Assembly (NCBI RefSeq): GCF_003144245.1
Contig: NW_020289975.1
Location: 1,383,496 to 1,447,495 of the forward strand
Length of the DNA stretch: 64,000 nt
From: Jaminaea rosea
Taxonomy: Eukaryota > Basidiomycota > Exobasidiomycetes > Microstromatales
Direction: 5' to 3'
Positions within the stretch are counted from its first letter, which is position 1. Each line of letters opens with the position of its first letter. Positions 47,310 to 58,833 of the stretch are shown here, one piece after another. The notes beneath the pieces are model-generated. The model was not told the origin of the DNA and searched no databases. It saw only the letters and a list, made by a program, of their open reading frames with translations. The translations under genes and the position numbers were made by a program.

Positions 47310-47606
47310 TTCTGCGGATGGTTGCGAGAGGGCAGGAGTGTAGTGTTGGTGAAGATAGAAGTGATGGTAAAGAGAGACAAAAGGTGCAGCTGTTTCTTTG
47401 GCAGGCCTGGACCCTACTGAATTGAGCTCGAGCCAACTCCCCGAACTGGGCGGGCGCGGTCGGCTGCAGAGGCACAGCGACGTCATCTGCTCAATTGTGG
47501 CTGCCGCACGTCACGCGACCCTCCGACACCGCTTCTAATCTCGCACGCACTCGCACGCCCCGTGTTCTCAATGGTATCATTCCTGGAAAGTGAAGTGCGT
47601 GCGATA

Positions 47607-49800
47607 TCACGACGATGACTGCTCTTCAGGGCTCGTCTCGCTCTCTTCCTCGCCATGCTGACCCCGCGTCGCAGCTGTGGTCTCGGTCCTACGTGAAGCC
47701 TCCGTCGTAGCACCGAAGCTCCTCCTCGACGACGAGCCAGCGACGGATGGGTCAGTCGCAGACCCACCAAGCAGACTAGGAGCTGACCCGCCTCGACCAC
47801 CGTCGTCACCGCCTTCATCTTCGTACCCCTTGCGCCGCCTGAAGCCCTCTGGCTGAGCCCCTGCCGCCTCCTCGCGCCGTCCCGCTGTACCGATGACCGC
47901 CGTCTCATCTCCCTCATCATCCGCTTGTCTCGACCCCTCTGAGCCCGAGAGCGTCTCCTGACTGCTCGCCGTGGACTGAGAGGCAGTAGCAACCGTAGCC
48001 TGGCGCATTCTGCGTTGCTCCGCAGCATCCTCGCGAGATAAGGTCGTAGCTGTACTCGCGCCATCCGTCTCTTCTTCTGTTTCCTCGTCTAGCCTGCCCA
48101 GCACACGTCGACCGTACGTGGGTGTCAAGAGATCGTCCGGGCTCCCACCTGCCGCATCGTCGCCCGTCATCAATCGCCCGGAGCGACGAGCTTGTTCTTC
48201 TGCGGCTAGGCGAGCCTCCCGTTGCTCCGCTTCGTCCCGGGCCAGGAGTGAGGCCATGGACCGTGCTCGGGCTCTTGCATCGCCTGAATCGTCTCCATTG
48301 CGCCCTTCTGTCTCCGTCTCCGTGTCTTCTTCGTCGCCTACACTGTCGTCGCCTGTAGCTGTTGTAGTGCTCGGAGGATAGCTAGGTCTGCGCAGTCTCC
48401 TTGAGCCGCCGCCTCCTCCTCCTCCTCCTCCTCCTCCGCCTGGCCTGGGGACAAACTGAGTGTCTGCGCCCAAGTCGACCTCGAGACCCGGTAGTGTCGA
48501 CGTGTAGACGGCAGCGATTGTCCAAAGTGTGAGTGCCGACACGAGCTCGAAGACGAGGAAGAGCGACGTGAAGACGACGAAGCTGAGCACCGGATGTGTA
48601 TAGAGGATGTACCTCAGCCCAGTGAGCTTGGCATCAAAGCGCAGGCCAGCGCTGACTGTCTGTAGTTCCCCACGGCTCCTGAAGGCGCCGCCATTCTGCG
48701 TCGCAAGTACCATGCCGCCCACCTCTGGTGCACCTGCTCCTTGAGAGGTGTGAGGCGCCAGAACTACCCCGCCGACTCCATGCCCGCCCCCGTAGGTCCA
48801 GTATCGATCTGCGTCGTGTCTCCCAACTCGCACAATCGCTTTCGTAATGCGACGTGGCCTTCCTCCAGCCTGCAGCGGGCTACCCTGTGGGTCGGAAAAG
48901 GGGACACTCCCCGGACTAGGGTGAAGGACGACACGGTCAAAGAGAGTGATGGTCATTAGCTCCAAGGACGGTGAGGTGAATGGGATAGGCAGCATTTGTG
49001 TGCCAGCGACGGAGGGGCGATTGGACAATTGCTGTGCAAATTGCGACAGGAAACGCGATGTGGGCGTCGTTGGGCGAAGAATGGCTGGGCGCGAGGATCG
49101 GAAGACTGTAATGTTGTCCGCGGTGACAAGGTCCATGGACACCATGAAGTTCCCTAACGGCGTGAAGGCGCAGGTCAACGCAAGTTATCCCTGTCTCCCG
49201 GACGTCGCACTCACCAAGGTCCAGATTCGACGTGCTGATAGGGACCAGTAGCTCAACAGCCGCCTCGTACTCCTGCTCTTCGGCGAACCAGTCCTCTCCA
49301 ACAGCCATAGCCTTGCCCAGACCTCTCCACCTGGAGAGGTCAACCTCAGCATAGGGTACCTGGCCCTGATTGCCATATTGCAGGAAGAGCTCTTCGATGC
49401 GCCCCACTTCCGGCACCCAAGCGCGATAGAAGCCAATGTAAGCAACGACAGCCAAAATCACAGCAGTCCAGAAGAGGCCTGTAAGGATCGAGAGGCGGAG
49501 AATGACGCGATGTGTTCGTGGCGAGGTGATGAGGGCAATCACGTTGGCGGCTAGGGCGCGTATTGGGTCTAGGAGGAAATAGGTAGCTAGCAAGCCTGGC
49601 CAGTGACGAGGATGTGGTAGGCCCAGAATGAAGTCGGCGACCGTCTGGAAGGTTTCGCCTGCATTGTCTATGAGTTGTGGTGGGACACTTAAAGGAGGAG
49701 GAGGAGGCGGTCCACCTGGTTGTGATGATCTGCGTTGTCCAGCTCCAGGAGTTCCAGGTGATGAAGCATATCGAAATGACTCTATGCCCGGGCGGGACAT
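47607..49800 (-). CDS. Seipin (lipid-droplet assembly protein)
   Basis: ER membrane protein that organises lipid-droplet budding. Two exons (49215-49800, 47607-49153) with a 61-base intron; the join gives PISTSNLDLGNFMVSMDL, the seipin core. The product has 710 residues: cytosolic N terminus, an amphipathic segment (FQTVADFILGL), TM1 (ILTGLFWTAVILAVVAYIGF), the lumenal beta-sandwich (VPYAEVDLSR, YEAAVELLVPIS, VFRSSRPAIL, LELMTITLFDRVVL), TM2 (HPVLSFVVFTSLFLVFELVSAL, about 385-410) and a disordered tail of about 300 residues. A lumenal Gly-rich insertion (GGGHGVGGVVL to GGMVLATQNGG) interrupts the domain. The tail begins with a 12-Gly run and is full of Glu, Arg and Thr. Family members are 280-400 residues without such tails. 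Start MSRPGIESF agrees with the family; longer frames upstream overlap the divergent coronin gene. Confidence 0.93.
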
Positions 49801-49923
49801 CGCTGAGTCTGAGGCAATGGCAGCTTTGGCCGTGGTATCGAATGGGTATTGAGGAAGAAGCGAGGAGACCAGAAGGGAAGGAGCAGCGAATGAACGTGAG
49901 AATCGGGGCGTCCTGCTTGACGT

Positions 49924-49945
49924 CGCCTCGCCTCGCCTCGCCTCG
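49924..49945. repeat. CGCCT pentanucleotide tandem repeat (four copies)
   Basis: Four CGCCT units and a partial fifth lie in the short divergent promoter between seipin and coronin. Confidence 0.75.
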
Positions 49946-50051
49946 GCGAGTCGTCTCCAAGTCGAGTGTTGGATGCGGACGGGCCACCGACTGTCCGACG
50001 TTGGCTTGACGGGCCCGTCTTGCGCACATCCTTCCTGCCTCCCTCCCAAAG

Positions 50052-53000
50052 ATGCCTCCTTCACGCTTCGCAGCTTTGTCGCCATGGCGCAATCTAGCTG
50101 CCAAGCCTACTCAAAGCTATTCAGAAGTGTCCATCGCCCCGACGAGTGACGCAGTGGGTGGGGATACCATCGCAGCATCCTCTCGCTGTATCTACGTCAA
50201 GGCCTCCACACCTTCGACTCTCATCGTCCTCGACCAAGGCGAGGAGCATACAGGAAAACTCGCTGGTAAAAGCAGAACCATCACCCTACCTTGCAATGTA
50301 TGTGACATCGCAGTCTCACCGTTCAGGGACGACTGCATCGCAATAGGTGGCGAGGATGGGTCCATCATCATCCTCAAGGACGATGAGATCGTGGCACAGC
50401 GCAAGCATCAAGATACTCAGCAATGTCTCGTCCGATGGCATCCACACGCTTCAGATCTAGTCCTCTCAGCCTCAGCTTTCAGCTCGCAGGTCCATCTTTG
50501 GGACCTTGAAAAGGATAGCAATGGACCTGCGACCTCCCTGCATGTGGACGTGGGCTCAAAGGCTGGCGGCAAGTTCGTTTGGGACGTACAGTGGAGCAAC
50601 GATGGATCCAAGATTGTCGCAGCTTTGGCTGACGGCACAGTCAAGATACTCAATGCTCGCGATGGATTAGCTGTAGCTTCGTCCAATCCGCCATCCTTTG
50701 GTCTGCCAAAGCCCATGCGAGTCGCTCACGTTGGCAGCTACGTTCTTGCATCGACTCTCACGTCTTCACGGCAGAGGGAGCTGCGCATCTTCGCCATCGA
50801 CTCTCTGTCATCTCCTCTTCAGACCATCACGTTGGACACTGCATCGAGCCCGCTAGCACTCGCCGTAGATCAGGATCGCCGCCTCGTCTACATGGGCGCA
50901 AAGGGTGATGTGACAATGCGATGGATTGAGCTCGACGACAGCCGCAAGTTCCCGCAAGGAGCTTTCCCTCTCCCCCCGCGAACGTCTTTTGCAGCTCTCT
51001 CAACAACCAAACCGATCAGCCTCGATGTCATGTCAGCAGAGATCGACCGTCTCTATGTCGCGAGCGCTAGTGGCAGCGAGGTGGTCCCAATCTCAATTGA
51101 AATTCCCCAGCGACAGCTCATCGACTACCACTCTCACCTCTTCCCTGACACGTACGACGGCTCGCCCGCATTGACAGCGTCAGACTGGTTGCAGGGCAAA
51201 GATGGTGAGATGACCCGCGTTAGTATGGACCCGTCAAAGAGAGGCGAATGGGCCAAGCCTAAGGAGATTCATATTCCGCAGCAGGCCAAGCCAGCGCCGC
51301 TACAGGAGATGGGAAGACAGCCCTCGGGCTCGCCATTTGAGCCTACCAAGGCGAGCTCCGTGCCCCCTCCAGCCGTAGTAGACCCTTCTGTGCAGGTCCG
51401 CGAGCCGGCTTCGCCTCTTGCGCCTACTTCGTTGACGCCGACGTTGGAGGCCACCTCTCTTGCAACGACTTCTAAGACGAGGGACGCGGACACTGCGGCG
51501 CAAATCTCTGGAAAGGATGGATCATCTTCAGCGCCTCCGCCCCAGCGCTACGCTACCGCTCAAAAACCTCGCCCACACACCACAGCCTGGTCTCGCGCCA
51601 CCCTAGCCGGCTCGACTCCTCTGCTCTCAGCCTTCACCTCGGTCCCCGCAGTCGACGCCTCCATCTCGCCCGCTGCTCGCTCCTTCCTCTCGACACCTTC
51701 GCACCTCCTCTACCCCCTCGCTGGGCCGGGAGGTCGCCTAGCCTTCCACGAGCTGGCCCGCGCCGGTAGGATGCCCGAGGCGAAAGACATCAGCTGGATC
51801 GAGACGGGCGGAAAGGTATTCGATTTCACGAGCGATCCGTTCGACTCAAGGAGAGTGGTCACCATGGCTGACGATGGAGTGAAGGTTTGGAGGTTACCTG
51901 CTGAGCCAGGCCCAGACAGCGAGTACGAGCAAAGGGTCGTCACAACGGCAGAAGCTACGGTCGCCCTACCGAACGAGCTCGGGCGCGGCAGTAATGTCGC
52001 CTTTCACCCTACAGCCTCGGACGTCTTGCTCGTGGCCGGCAGTGAGGGGCTGTGCATCATCGACCTCTCGTCCTCGTCGATCATCCAAAAGCTAGGGGAC
52101 ACTTCCGTGGCAGGCGAAGCTGAGTGGTCTCCCAACGGCTCGCTCGTCGCCTTCGCCCGATCTACAGACCGCAAGCTCGTCATCTGGAATCCCCACACCG
52201 CAGCCGTCGCCGAAGTTGCGGCGCACGACTCTCCCAGGCCATTTAAGATTGCCTGGGTCGACGAGAGCCACGTAGCCACGGTAGGGCACACTTTCGGCTC
52301 CATGCGGCAGGTCAAGCTCTTTAGCCTCAGCGACGACTTCCAGCTGCAGGAGTCAAGCAAGTTGGGACTGGACACTAGCCCTGCCATTCTCTTCCCTCAC
52401 TATGACCCAGACGCTGCTCTTCTCTACCTCTGGTCAAAGGGGGAGAGGTCAATCTCCGTACTGCACGTCATGCCGCCCTCCTCTAGCGCTACTCAAAGTC
52501 AAGGCGGGCCAGTCTTCAAGCTTCTGTCTGGCGCCTTTCAGCACTCGCATCCGCAAATCGGCGTTTCCTTCCTCCCGAAGCGCTACGCTGATGTGCGCGA
52601 GGTAGAGGTAGCCGTCAGCTACAGGCTGAGCAAGAACAATGAAGTTCAACGCGTTGGCTGGCGTGTAGAGAGGAAGCGAAAAGAGTTCTTCCAGGACGAC
52701 GTCTTTCCTCCCACCGTTGACGTCGAGCAGCCGCTGCTCTCTGCGGCAGAGTGGGCAGAAGGCCGTGAGCCACCCGCGTCAAGGCCAGTGATTGACCTCT
52801 GCCCGGCAGGGATGAAGCCGCTCTCTGCCGCTCCCCCGCCTGAGCCTACAGGCAAGTCCACGCTGCCTAAACAGCCAACGCAGAGGATATTGGATGAGAA
52901 GGAGAGGGAGGAACAGCTCATGAGTGGAGTCTTTGCGCGGGCGAAGGTGGGCGCGAGCGAGGCGGGTGGTAACAATGGTGACCCAGAGGATGAGCTGGAG

Positions 53001-53057
53001 CAGACGGCTGCGAGGAAACGTGCACCCGTCAGTGATGATTGGGGGGATGATGATTGA
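50052..53057 (+). CDS. Coronin-7/POD1-like protein with two WD40 propellers
   Basis: Actin- or membrane-trafficking-linked long coronin. Single exon, 1,001 residues. The first propeller begins with MPPSRFAALSPWRNLAAKP and contains WD units such as VWDVQWSNDGSKIVAALADG, then the coronin extension motif FPDTYDGSPALTASDWLQGKD. A Pro/Ala/Ser linker of about 180 residues follows. The second propeller includes FDFTSDPFDSRRVVTMADDG, VAFHPTASDVLLVAGSEG and AEWSPNGSLVAFA, ending with its own extension (FPPTVDVEQPLLSAAEWAEG). The end ASVSDDWGDDD-like is an acidic Trp tail as in CORO7. Lack of a C-terminal coiled coil argues against conventional Crn1. Animal and amoebal relatives have 930-1,070 residues. 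It is divergent from the seipin gene at only 251 bases. Confidence 0.9.
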   Translation: MPPSRFAALSPWRNLAAKPTQSYSEVSIAPTSDAVGGDTIAASSRCIYVKASTPSTLIVLDQGEEHTGKLAGKSRTITLPCNVCDIAVSPFRDDCIAIGGEDGSIIILKDDEIVAQRKHQDTQQCLVRWHPHASDLVLSASAFSSQVHLWDLEKDSNGPATSLHVDVGSKAGGKFVWDVQWSNDGSKIVAALADGTVKILNARDGLAVASSNPPSFGLPKPMRVAHVGSYVLASTLTSSRQRELRIFAIDSLSSPLQTITLDTASSPLALAVDQDRRLVYMGAKGDVTMRWIELDDSRKFPQGAFPLPPRTSFAALSTTKPISLDVMSAEIDRLYVASASGSEVVPISIEIPQRQLIDYHSHLFPDTYDGSPALTASDWLQGKDGEMTRVSMDPSKRGEWAKPKEIHIPQQAKPAPLQEMGRQPSGSPFEPTKASSVPPPAVVDPSVQVREPASPLAPTSLTPTLEATSLATTSKTRDADTAAQISGKDGSSSAPPPQRYATAQKPRPHTTAWSRATLAGSTPLLSAFTSVPAVDASISPAARSFLSTPSHLLYPLAGPGGRLAFHELARAGRMPEAKDISWIETGGKVFDFTSDPFDSRRVVTMADDGVKVWRLPAEPGPDSEYEQRVVTTAEATVALPNELGRGSNVAFHPTASDVLLVAGSEGLCIIDLSSSSIIQKLGDTSVAGEAEWSPNGSLVAFARSTDRKLVIWNPHTAAVAEVAAHDSPRPFKIAWVDESHVATVGHTFGSMRQVKLFSLSDDFQLQESSKLGLDTSPAILFPHYDPDAALLYLWSKGERSISVLHVMPPSSSATQSQGGPVFKLLSGAFQHSHPQIGVSFLPKRYADVREVEVAVSYRLSKNNEVQRVGWRVERKRKEFFQDDVFPPTVDVEQPLLSAAEWAEGREPPASRPVIDLCPAGMKPLSAAPPPEPTGKSTLPKQPTQRILDEKEREEQLMSGVFARAKVGASEAGGNNGDPEDELEQTAARKRAPVSDDWGDDD

Positions 53058-54342
53058 TTGTCGCGTCACGGGACGGGGTAAGACTGCTGGATGTCACGAC
53101 GCGGAAATCTCATCTCACGCAGGTACTATCGTGAAGCTCCAAAAATGGAATCGCAGATCTGTAGCTCTTGGCCCGTGGAGCGTCGGGCCGTAGGCCTGAT
53201 CATGATCCTCAAAGACGGTGCCCGCGGCTCTCGCGGCTCATAACTGCCCGATCGATCTGCCTCTGCTTCCACGAGGCTCACGAGCCACCTTCTCCCGCTT
53301 GATCCTCGATCATTCACTCAATCTCCGCGGCTCGCAATCGACGTGCCACGGGAAGCCACCGAAGCAAGTTAGCGCAGCCACACCGACGACGACCCGCAAA
53401 TGACCCGCGACCACGACGACGAAGTCACAGAAGATGCATCGTGCTTTTCCATGTTGAGCCGCAAGCTTTGTGCGAGATGAGCATGACTTCCTTCCCGCCT
53501 CGCCGCCTCGCCCGCCGGGCCTGAGAGATGTGACACATGCATACGAGGCTAGCGGTTGCTTGTTCGTTCGCCAAGGCTGGGCCAACAACGCGATGCATCG
53601 CTCATTGTCATGCGTGCAGCAGCGCAGGCAGCCCAGCTAGGAGCGTCGTACGTCGAGCTGCGTGGTCGTCGTTGAATATTCGCGCGCCTAACTGCTTTCT
53701 GCCGCGGACCTCCGTCGAGTGCGAACCTGACCCTGAGCGCTAGACATTGACAGAAACGACGGAATGAACAGAGAGGGGGCCGGTCGGGAGTGACTCGGGG
53801 CGCAGGCAGGCAGAGGAGCTCGCGGCCACTTACAACAACAACAGACTCCGTGCTTGGCGCGCGGGCTTGCAGGCTCGCGGGCTCTGAGGGACGAGAGACG
53901 ATTTCCACCGCTCTCCCTCGGTTCGCAGCTTGCAACCAGCCACCCCGCTAGCCCGTCTGCTCAAGTGCCCGAGGGTTTGATTGTGCCTCGTGTATGCCCC
54001 GGCATCAAGCGGGAGGCAGCCGCCGCGCCCGTAACATTTCTCAAGAAGCCTGGCTGGCTTTGCAGGAGCAGGGGCAGCAGGTAGGAGCAGGAGGCCGACG
54101 GCGACGAGCTGCCATCATCACCACAGCGAGCTGCGAGCAAGCGGCGAGAGCGGGACCCAACTAACCTAGGACCGCCGACCACCACAAGCACACACGCATC
54201 ACTCACTCTCGCCTCGCATCTCATTTCGCCACCACTCTCATCTCATCTTACCCCCTTTTTCCCACCTTTTTCCTCTTTCTTAACCTCCTCATCTTCCCTT
54301 GGGTCCTCCCTCTCCTCTCCCCTCCTCGTCGTATTCGCCAAA
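53058..54342. other. Large upstream region of the exo-glucanase gene
   Basis: At 1,285 bases this is the longest gene-free stretch. The distal part is mixed and has only featureless short frames. From about 54230 to the start codon it is almost pure C/T with T-rich blocks, which suggests a strong promoter and a pyrimidine leader of an abundant transcript. No tRNA or repeat family is seen. Confidence 0.5.
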
Positions 54343-56125
54343 ATGCCTGGCTACGACAATCCGCAAACACCGGGCACTCCCGCCTCGGGCCACTACGGCA
54401 GCTACGACCAGCCTGGATCTCAGCAGGCTCTCAACGACCAGGACGGACAGTACTACCACTTCTCGGACAAGGAGGCGGGCGCTGGCGCTGGTGTGAGTGT
54501 GCTCGAGGCCGCTGCTCTTGTCTCTTCTCTCATGCTGACTCGCTTTCATGCCGCAGGGTGCTGGTGCGGGCGCAGCAAAGGGCAACTGGTTCTCTAGGCA
54601 CAAGCTCCTCACCGGTATCATCGCCGCCGTTGTTCTCCTCGCCATTGCTCTCGGTGCCGGGCTCGGTGCTGGACTTGGCTCCAAGTCGAACAGCGACTCC
54701 TCATCATCTTCGTCGGCCAACGACAGCGGTTCAAGCAGCGGTAGCTCGAGCGGCAGCGGCAAGAACTCGGGTTCGGGCTCGTCTTCGGGCGGTTCGTCAT
54801 CTTCCGACAAGACGATCACACCGCTGCCGAAGTGGAATCTCACTGACACCGACACCAAGATGTACGGCGCCTCGCTCGGCAGCTGGCTGCTGCTCGAGCG
54901 ATGGATGAACGAGGACTGGATGGTCAACACCGCAGGCGCAGATGCCTGGGATGAATGGACCTTCATCGAGAACCTGGGAAGGGACAAGGCTCTCGCTGCT
55001 CTCAAGGACCACTGGGACACTTGGGTCACCGAGGCTGACCTCGACCTCATGCAGAGCGCCGGCTTCAACACGATCCGTATCCCCGTAGGCTACTGGGCCT
55101 TTGTTCCCGCCGCCGAGGGTGAGCCCTACCTCGCTCAGTCTGGCCAGACTGAGCAGCTCCAGAAGATGTTCGGCTGGCTCCATGACCGCAAGATGTACGC
55201 CTCCATTGACATGCACGGCATGCCCGGCTCGCAGAACGGCGACCAGTCTTCTGGTCACAACACCTCGTCATCGTCGCAGAAGATTGGCTGGTTCAGCGAC
55301 ACCAACCAGCAGATTTCGATGCAGGCAATCAACGCCGCCATCTCCTTCATTCAGGGCAGCAACTATAGCTCCGTCGTCAACTCCATCGGCATTGTCAACG
55401 AGCCTCGCCCTTGGGACGGCTCCTTCTCTCAGAGCCAGAAGAACAGCAACGCGCAGATCACTCGCGACTTCTACGAAAACGCCTACCAGGCCTGCAAGAA
55501 GGCCGGTATCCCTGCCATCTTCCACCACGGCTTCTACTCTGGCAGCGGTACGCCCGCGCAGTACTGGGCCGACTTTGCTACGGGCAAGGACCCCAACTAC
55601 TTGGCCTACGAGGACCACCCTTACCCGGGCTGGTTCACGCCCCAGAACACCTCGAGGTCGTACATGCAGAACAACGTTTGCCAGATCGTCCAGGGCGGTG
55701 TAGGCTACCCGGTCCCCATGATCATCACCGAGTGGTCCTCGATCAACGGTGTCTACGACGATGACTGGACTCGCACTTACACGAACCTCCAGGCTGCAGG
55801 CTACGCCTGGTCGGGTGGCTCCGTCTTCTGGTCTTTCAAGACGACGCACTCGAAGACTCAAGTCCTCGCTCTGCCCGACAACCTGCAGGACATGTACTCT
55901 GCCGTCACGCTCATCAACAGCGGCGTCATCCCCAAGCCGTCGGCCAATCAAACGAACAAGCAGTTCCTCGAGGCTCAGTCTGGTGCGGACACTTGTGGAC
56001 AATGGCCCGTAGAGTCGTGGACCAACCCGTCAACTCAGGGTGCTGGCTACTCAGGGAGGAGGAGGAGCCTTGAGGAGAGCGTTTCATCCGACGAGATGTT
56101 GATGGGCAAGCGCAGGCTCGACTAG
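54343..56125 (+). CDS. Type II membrane exo-beta-1,3-glucanase, GH5
   Basis: Cell-wall glucan hydrolase or transglycosylase anchored by one N-terminal transmembrane helix, like fungal ExgD. Two exons (54343-54492, 54557-56125), 64-base GTGAGT intron in a Gly/Ala stretch; product 572 residues. A 66-residue cytosolic head (YDNPQTPGTPASGHYG) precedes a TM helix (67-91, LLTGIIAAVVLLAIALGAG), a Ser/Gly stalk (92-136) and the GH5 domain: YGASLGSWLLLERWM, FNTIRIPVGYWAF, DMHGMPGSQNG, catalytic acid E332 in VNEPRPWDG, HHGFYSG, HPYPGWFTP, and nucleophile E442 in IITEWSS. The C terminus has basic patches (GRRRSLEE, GKRRLD). Codon use is strongly C-biased, like RPP0, so high expression is likely. Convergent with the PMI gene. 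Confidence 0.95.
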
Positions 56126-56517
56126 GGGTCAGGCCAATGACCAGCAACGCGCCAGCCTTCTCACGCTTCCCCATCCTTTTTGTAGTAGTACGCTTTTTCC
56201 ATCCACACACGACCCCCTGCTCCTTACAAACGCACGCTCTCTTCGCTCTTGCGGCCCTGGCTCACGGTCCTGTTCTCTCAGTACACAGCGAAGAGGAAGC
56301 GTCTCGTCGATGCAGTCTCTCCCACCACCACACCAGTCTATCGTATATAGCAGACGCTCTCTCCCTCTGGCTTTTCATCATTCATTCAGCCAGCAACATC
56401 GGCATGCATGTACGGGATGATGCGAGCGCAGATACAAAAACACATGACCTTCTCTTGGAATGGACACTTGCTTTGACTGATTGAGGTTACATCGTTTGCG
56501 AGTGAGAAATGTTGGGC
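56126..56517. other. Convergent intergenic region (GH5 / PMI 3' ends)
   Basis: Only 3' flanks of two convergent genes are expected here. It is pyrimidine-rich on the plus strand (56150-56240). No gene is seen. Confidence 0.5.
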
Positions 56518-58240
56518 CTACTCTGCCACCTCGACGAAAGCACGGAACACGCTCAAGCTGCCAGCTGCTGCACCTTCGTCGCCGCTCTCGTCCGCCGAGA
56601 TCTCCACCTCCTGCCCTGCGCCAACGAAGAAGACCTTGCCCGGCTTGTCCATGTCGAACTCACGCTGATCCTCACCCTCTGCAGAAACCGTCCTCAGCTT
56701 GCCCTTCCCAGCCGTGAGGATCAAGAGCGAGGGACCCTGTACGGCGCGTTGCTTCTCAGCTTGACCAGGACGAAGCCTTGTGACCGCAACGGAGAATTCG
56801 TCAATGGGCGGGTCGTAGAGCAGCGAAGGTAGCGATGCCAGAGGCTCGTCGCGCTTAGCAGCTGACGGGCTCGCCACATCCAGGGGTAGCTCAACCGCCG
56901 CAATAGCCTCGTCGTCGTCCTCCTTGCCTTCGGCCGCCACACCATACGCTTCTCTCGTCTTGCTTCCCTTGGCGGGCAACCATGGCCTAGGCTTCATAAG
57001 CTGCTTGTCCGGACCTCCGCTGGAGTAGGTCAACATGTCCACGAGCACATCCACATCCCTCTCCTTGGGCGTGAGGCCTGCACGCACAACATTGTCACTA
57101 GCGGCCATGCATTCGACGATGTTCCCCTCGATGTAGGCGTGCGGCTCGTTCGCTTTGAGGAACATGGCTTGACCCGGCTGCATGCGCACGACGTTGAGGA
57201 CGAAGGAGCAGAAGACACCAACATCGCCCGGAAACTGCTCATTGAGGGTGCAGACGAGCTTGGCGAGAGACTCGTCTACTTCGAGGTCCTTTGCTGACCC
57301 TGAGGCGAGAGCGGACGCGTAGCGTTGTGCAATTCCCATCGTACGTTTCTTGACGTCGGTCATTTTTGCTTTCATGAGCGGCTCGAAGATTTTTCGCAGC
57401 CATTGTTTCGTCTCTTGCTCTGTGGTACCACTGGTAGGTTTGGAAGCGTACTCGACCTCAGAGAGAAAGGCGTCAGACGGGTCGACGAGGGCGTGAAACT
57501 CGGGGACGACGCTGAGGAAATGGACGATCTCGCCCAGAGGCCTGAAGCCGCAGAAACCGCGGAAGGGAGTGAGGGCGATTGCCATTTCGGGCTTGTGATT
57601 ATCGTCCTTGTACGACTTGGGCTTTTCGGCGTGGAGGCGCTTCGCGAGATCCTTGTCCGGATGGGCTTGGATGCTGAGCGCTTTGCCTGCCGAGAGGATC
57701 TTGAAGAGGAATGGAAGGGCGCCTTGATCCTTCTTTTTGCCGTCAGGCCCGTCCACGCCACCATTGCGAGTGAGACCGTCGCCGTACTTTTTGACGACCT
57801 TGTCGCCGAGGAGGGATGAATGGCGATTGAGATAGGACGAAAGGCTGATGAAGGTGCCGGATGGAGGCGGTCTTGGGCAGTTTGGAGGAGGGACGATGGT
57901 GGAAGGGAGCGTGGGGTGAGTACCCATCCAGAGCTGTATGCGCAGGACAAGATCAAAGTCAGTAGAGAACAGAAAGTTCAGAAGCCTCCTACTGGGCTCT
58001 CACCTCTGCATACGGCTTGTCATCCTCGATCTTCATGCCAAGCTGCTCCGTTGCTTCACCGTAGACCGCAACGAGACTTCCCTTTTTGCCCTCGATACCC
58101 CAGTCGTAGTTCTGCACTCCAGGGATGATCTGAAAGACGGCTCCAAAGGGCCCAGCGGGGCCATACTGTTCGATTTTGCCATTGGCACCGCCATCGCCAT
58201 TGCTCGTACCGCTTCCGCTGGCTGCGCTTGGACTGGACAT
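56518..58240 (-). CDS. Mannose-6-phosphate isomerase, type I (PMI)
   Basis: Zinc enzyme interconverting fructose-6-phosphate and mannose-6-phosphate, the entry to GDP-mannose for wall mannan and N-/O-glycans. Two exons (58004-58240, 56518-57933) with a 70-base intron; the join gives KPYAELWMGTHPTLPS, the PMI signature. Total 550 residues. Landmarks: GVQNYDWGIEGKKG, LFKILSAGKALSIQAHPDK (zinc Gln and His), NHKPEMAIALTPF (zinc Glu), FRGFCGFRP, and LKANEPHAYIEGNIVECMAASDNVVRAGLTPK (zinc His and catalytic Arg; quoted in parts: EPHAY, ECMAASDN, RAGLTPK). It starts with a Ser/Gly-rich 25-residue head. About 110 residues longer than yeast Pmi40, from insertions near 375-400 (EGKEDDDEAIAAV). The frame is open 83 codons upstream of MSSPSAASG and could be a leader or an extension. 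Confidence 0.95.
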
Positions 58241-58833
58241 CGAAGGCTGGAGGTGGTGTTGTAAGCTGTCGAGACGCGCCTCAGCCGCCAATGATGTTGA
58301 AGAGGATGAAGACGCCACCGTAGAAGAAGTGTTGAGAAATATGTCGGCAGCGAGTGGAGGAAGGAAAGATGGGCTTAAGTCTGCTGACGTCGATGGAAAG
58401 CCAAGATGAGGGTGCTGACAGCCGCTGAAAGTAGCGAGAGGGTCCGAGCGCGATTGATCGTGGCTGCCGGTGTCGATGAATGAGTGCAACTAACCAAATC
58501 GACGTGAGTGAGAGGCAGACAGTCTGGAGTTAGAATAAGAGACGCAGAGGCGATAGCAAAGGAGATTGAAGTGTAGGTAGGGAAGGAAGCAATCTGTTCT
58601 GGTCTCGCTGTGTTGTTCTCGGAGTCGAAAAAGCAAACAAAGCTCGCGAGGAATGCGGGACCCCGCTCGCAGGCAGGCACACGGACAGAGGGACATAAAC
58701 CACGTGGTGTAATTTCATTAAGAGGCAGGTACGCCTCGCATCGGCATCTTCGCCGGCGCGCATCTATCTATCGATCACATTCGCGCCCTCCTCTTCCGGA
58801 TCTGAGTCCGGATCAAGCCTATCGAGCGTCTCT
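58241..58833. other. Promoter region of the PMI gene
   Basis: The PMI upstream region is followed by the 3' flank of the alpha-glucosidase gene. The first 250 bases form an open frame in phase with PMI, Ser-rich and without family features. No RNA gene is seen. Confidence 0.45.

Noticed and set aside
55268-56002. A 244-codon open frame antisense to the GH5 glucanase, and a 261-codon frame antisense to GH31 (60112-60897)
   Set aside because: Both follow from strong codon bias in the sense genes; translated products are rich in Val/Arg/Asp repeats and lack domains.
58241-58489. 83-residue N-terminal extension of PMI
   Set aside because: Ser-rich with no match to PMI; probably leader, although it is open and cannot be excluded without transcripts.
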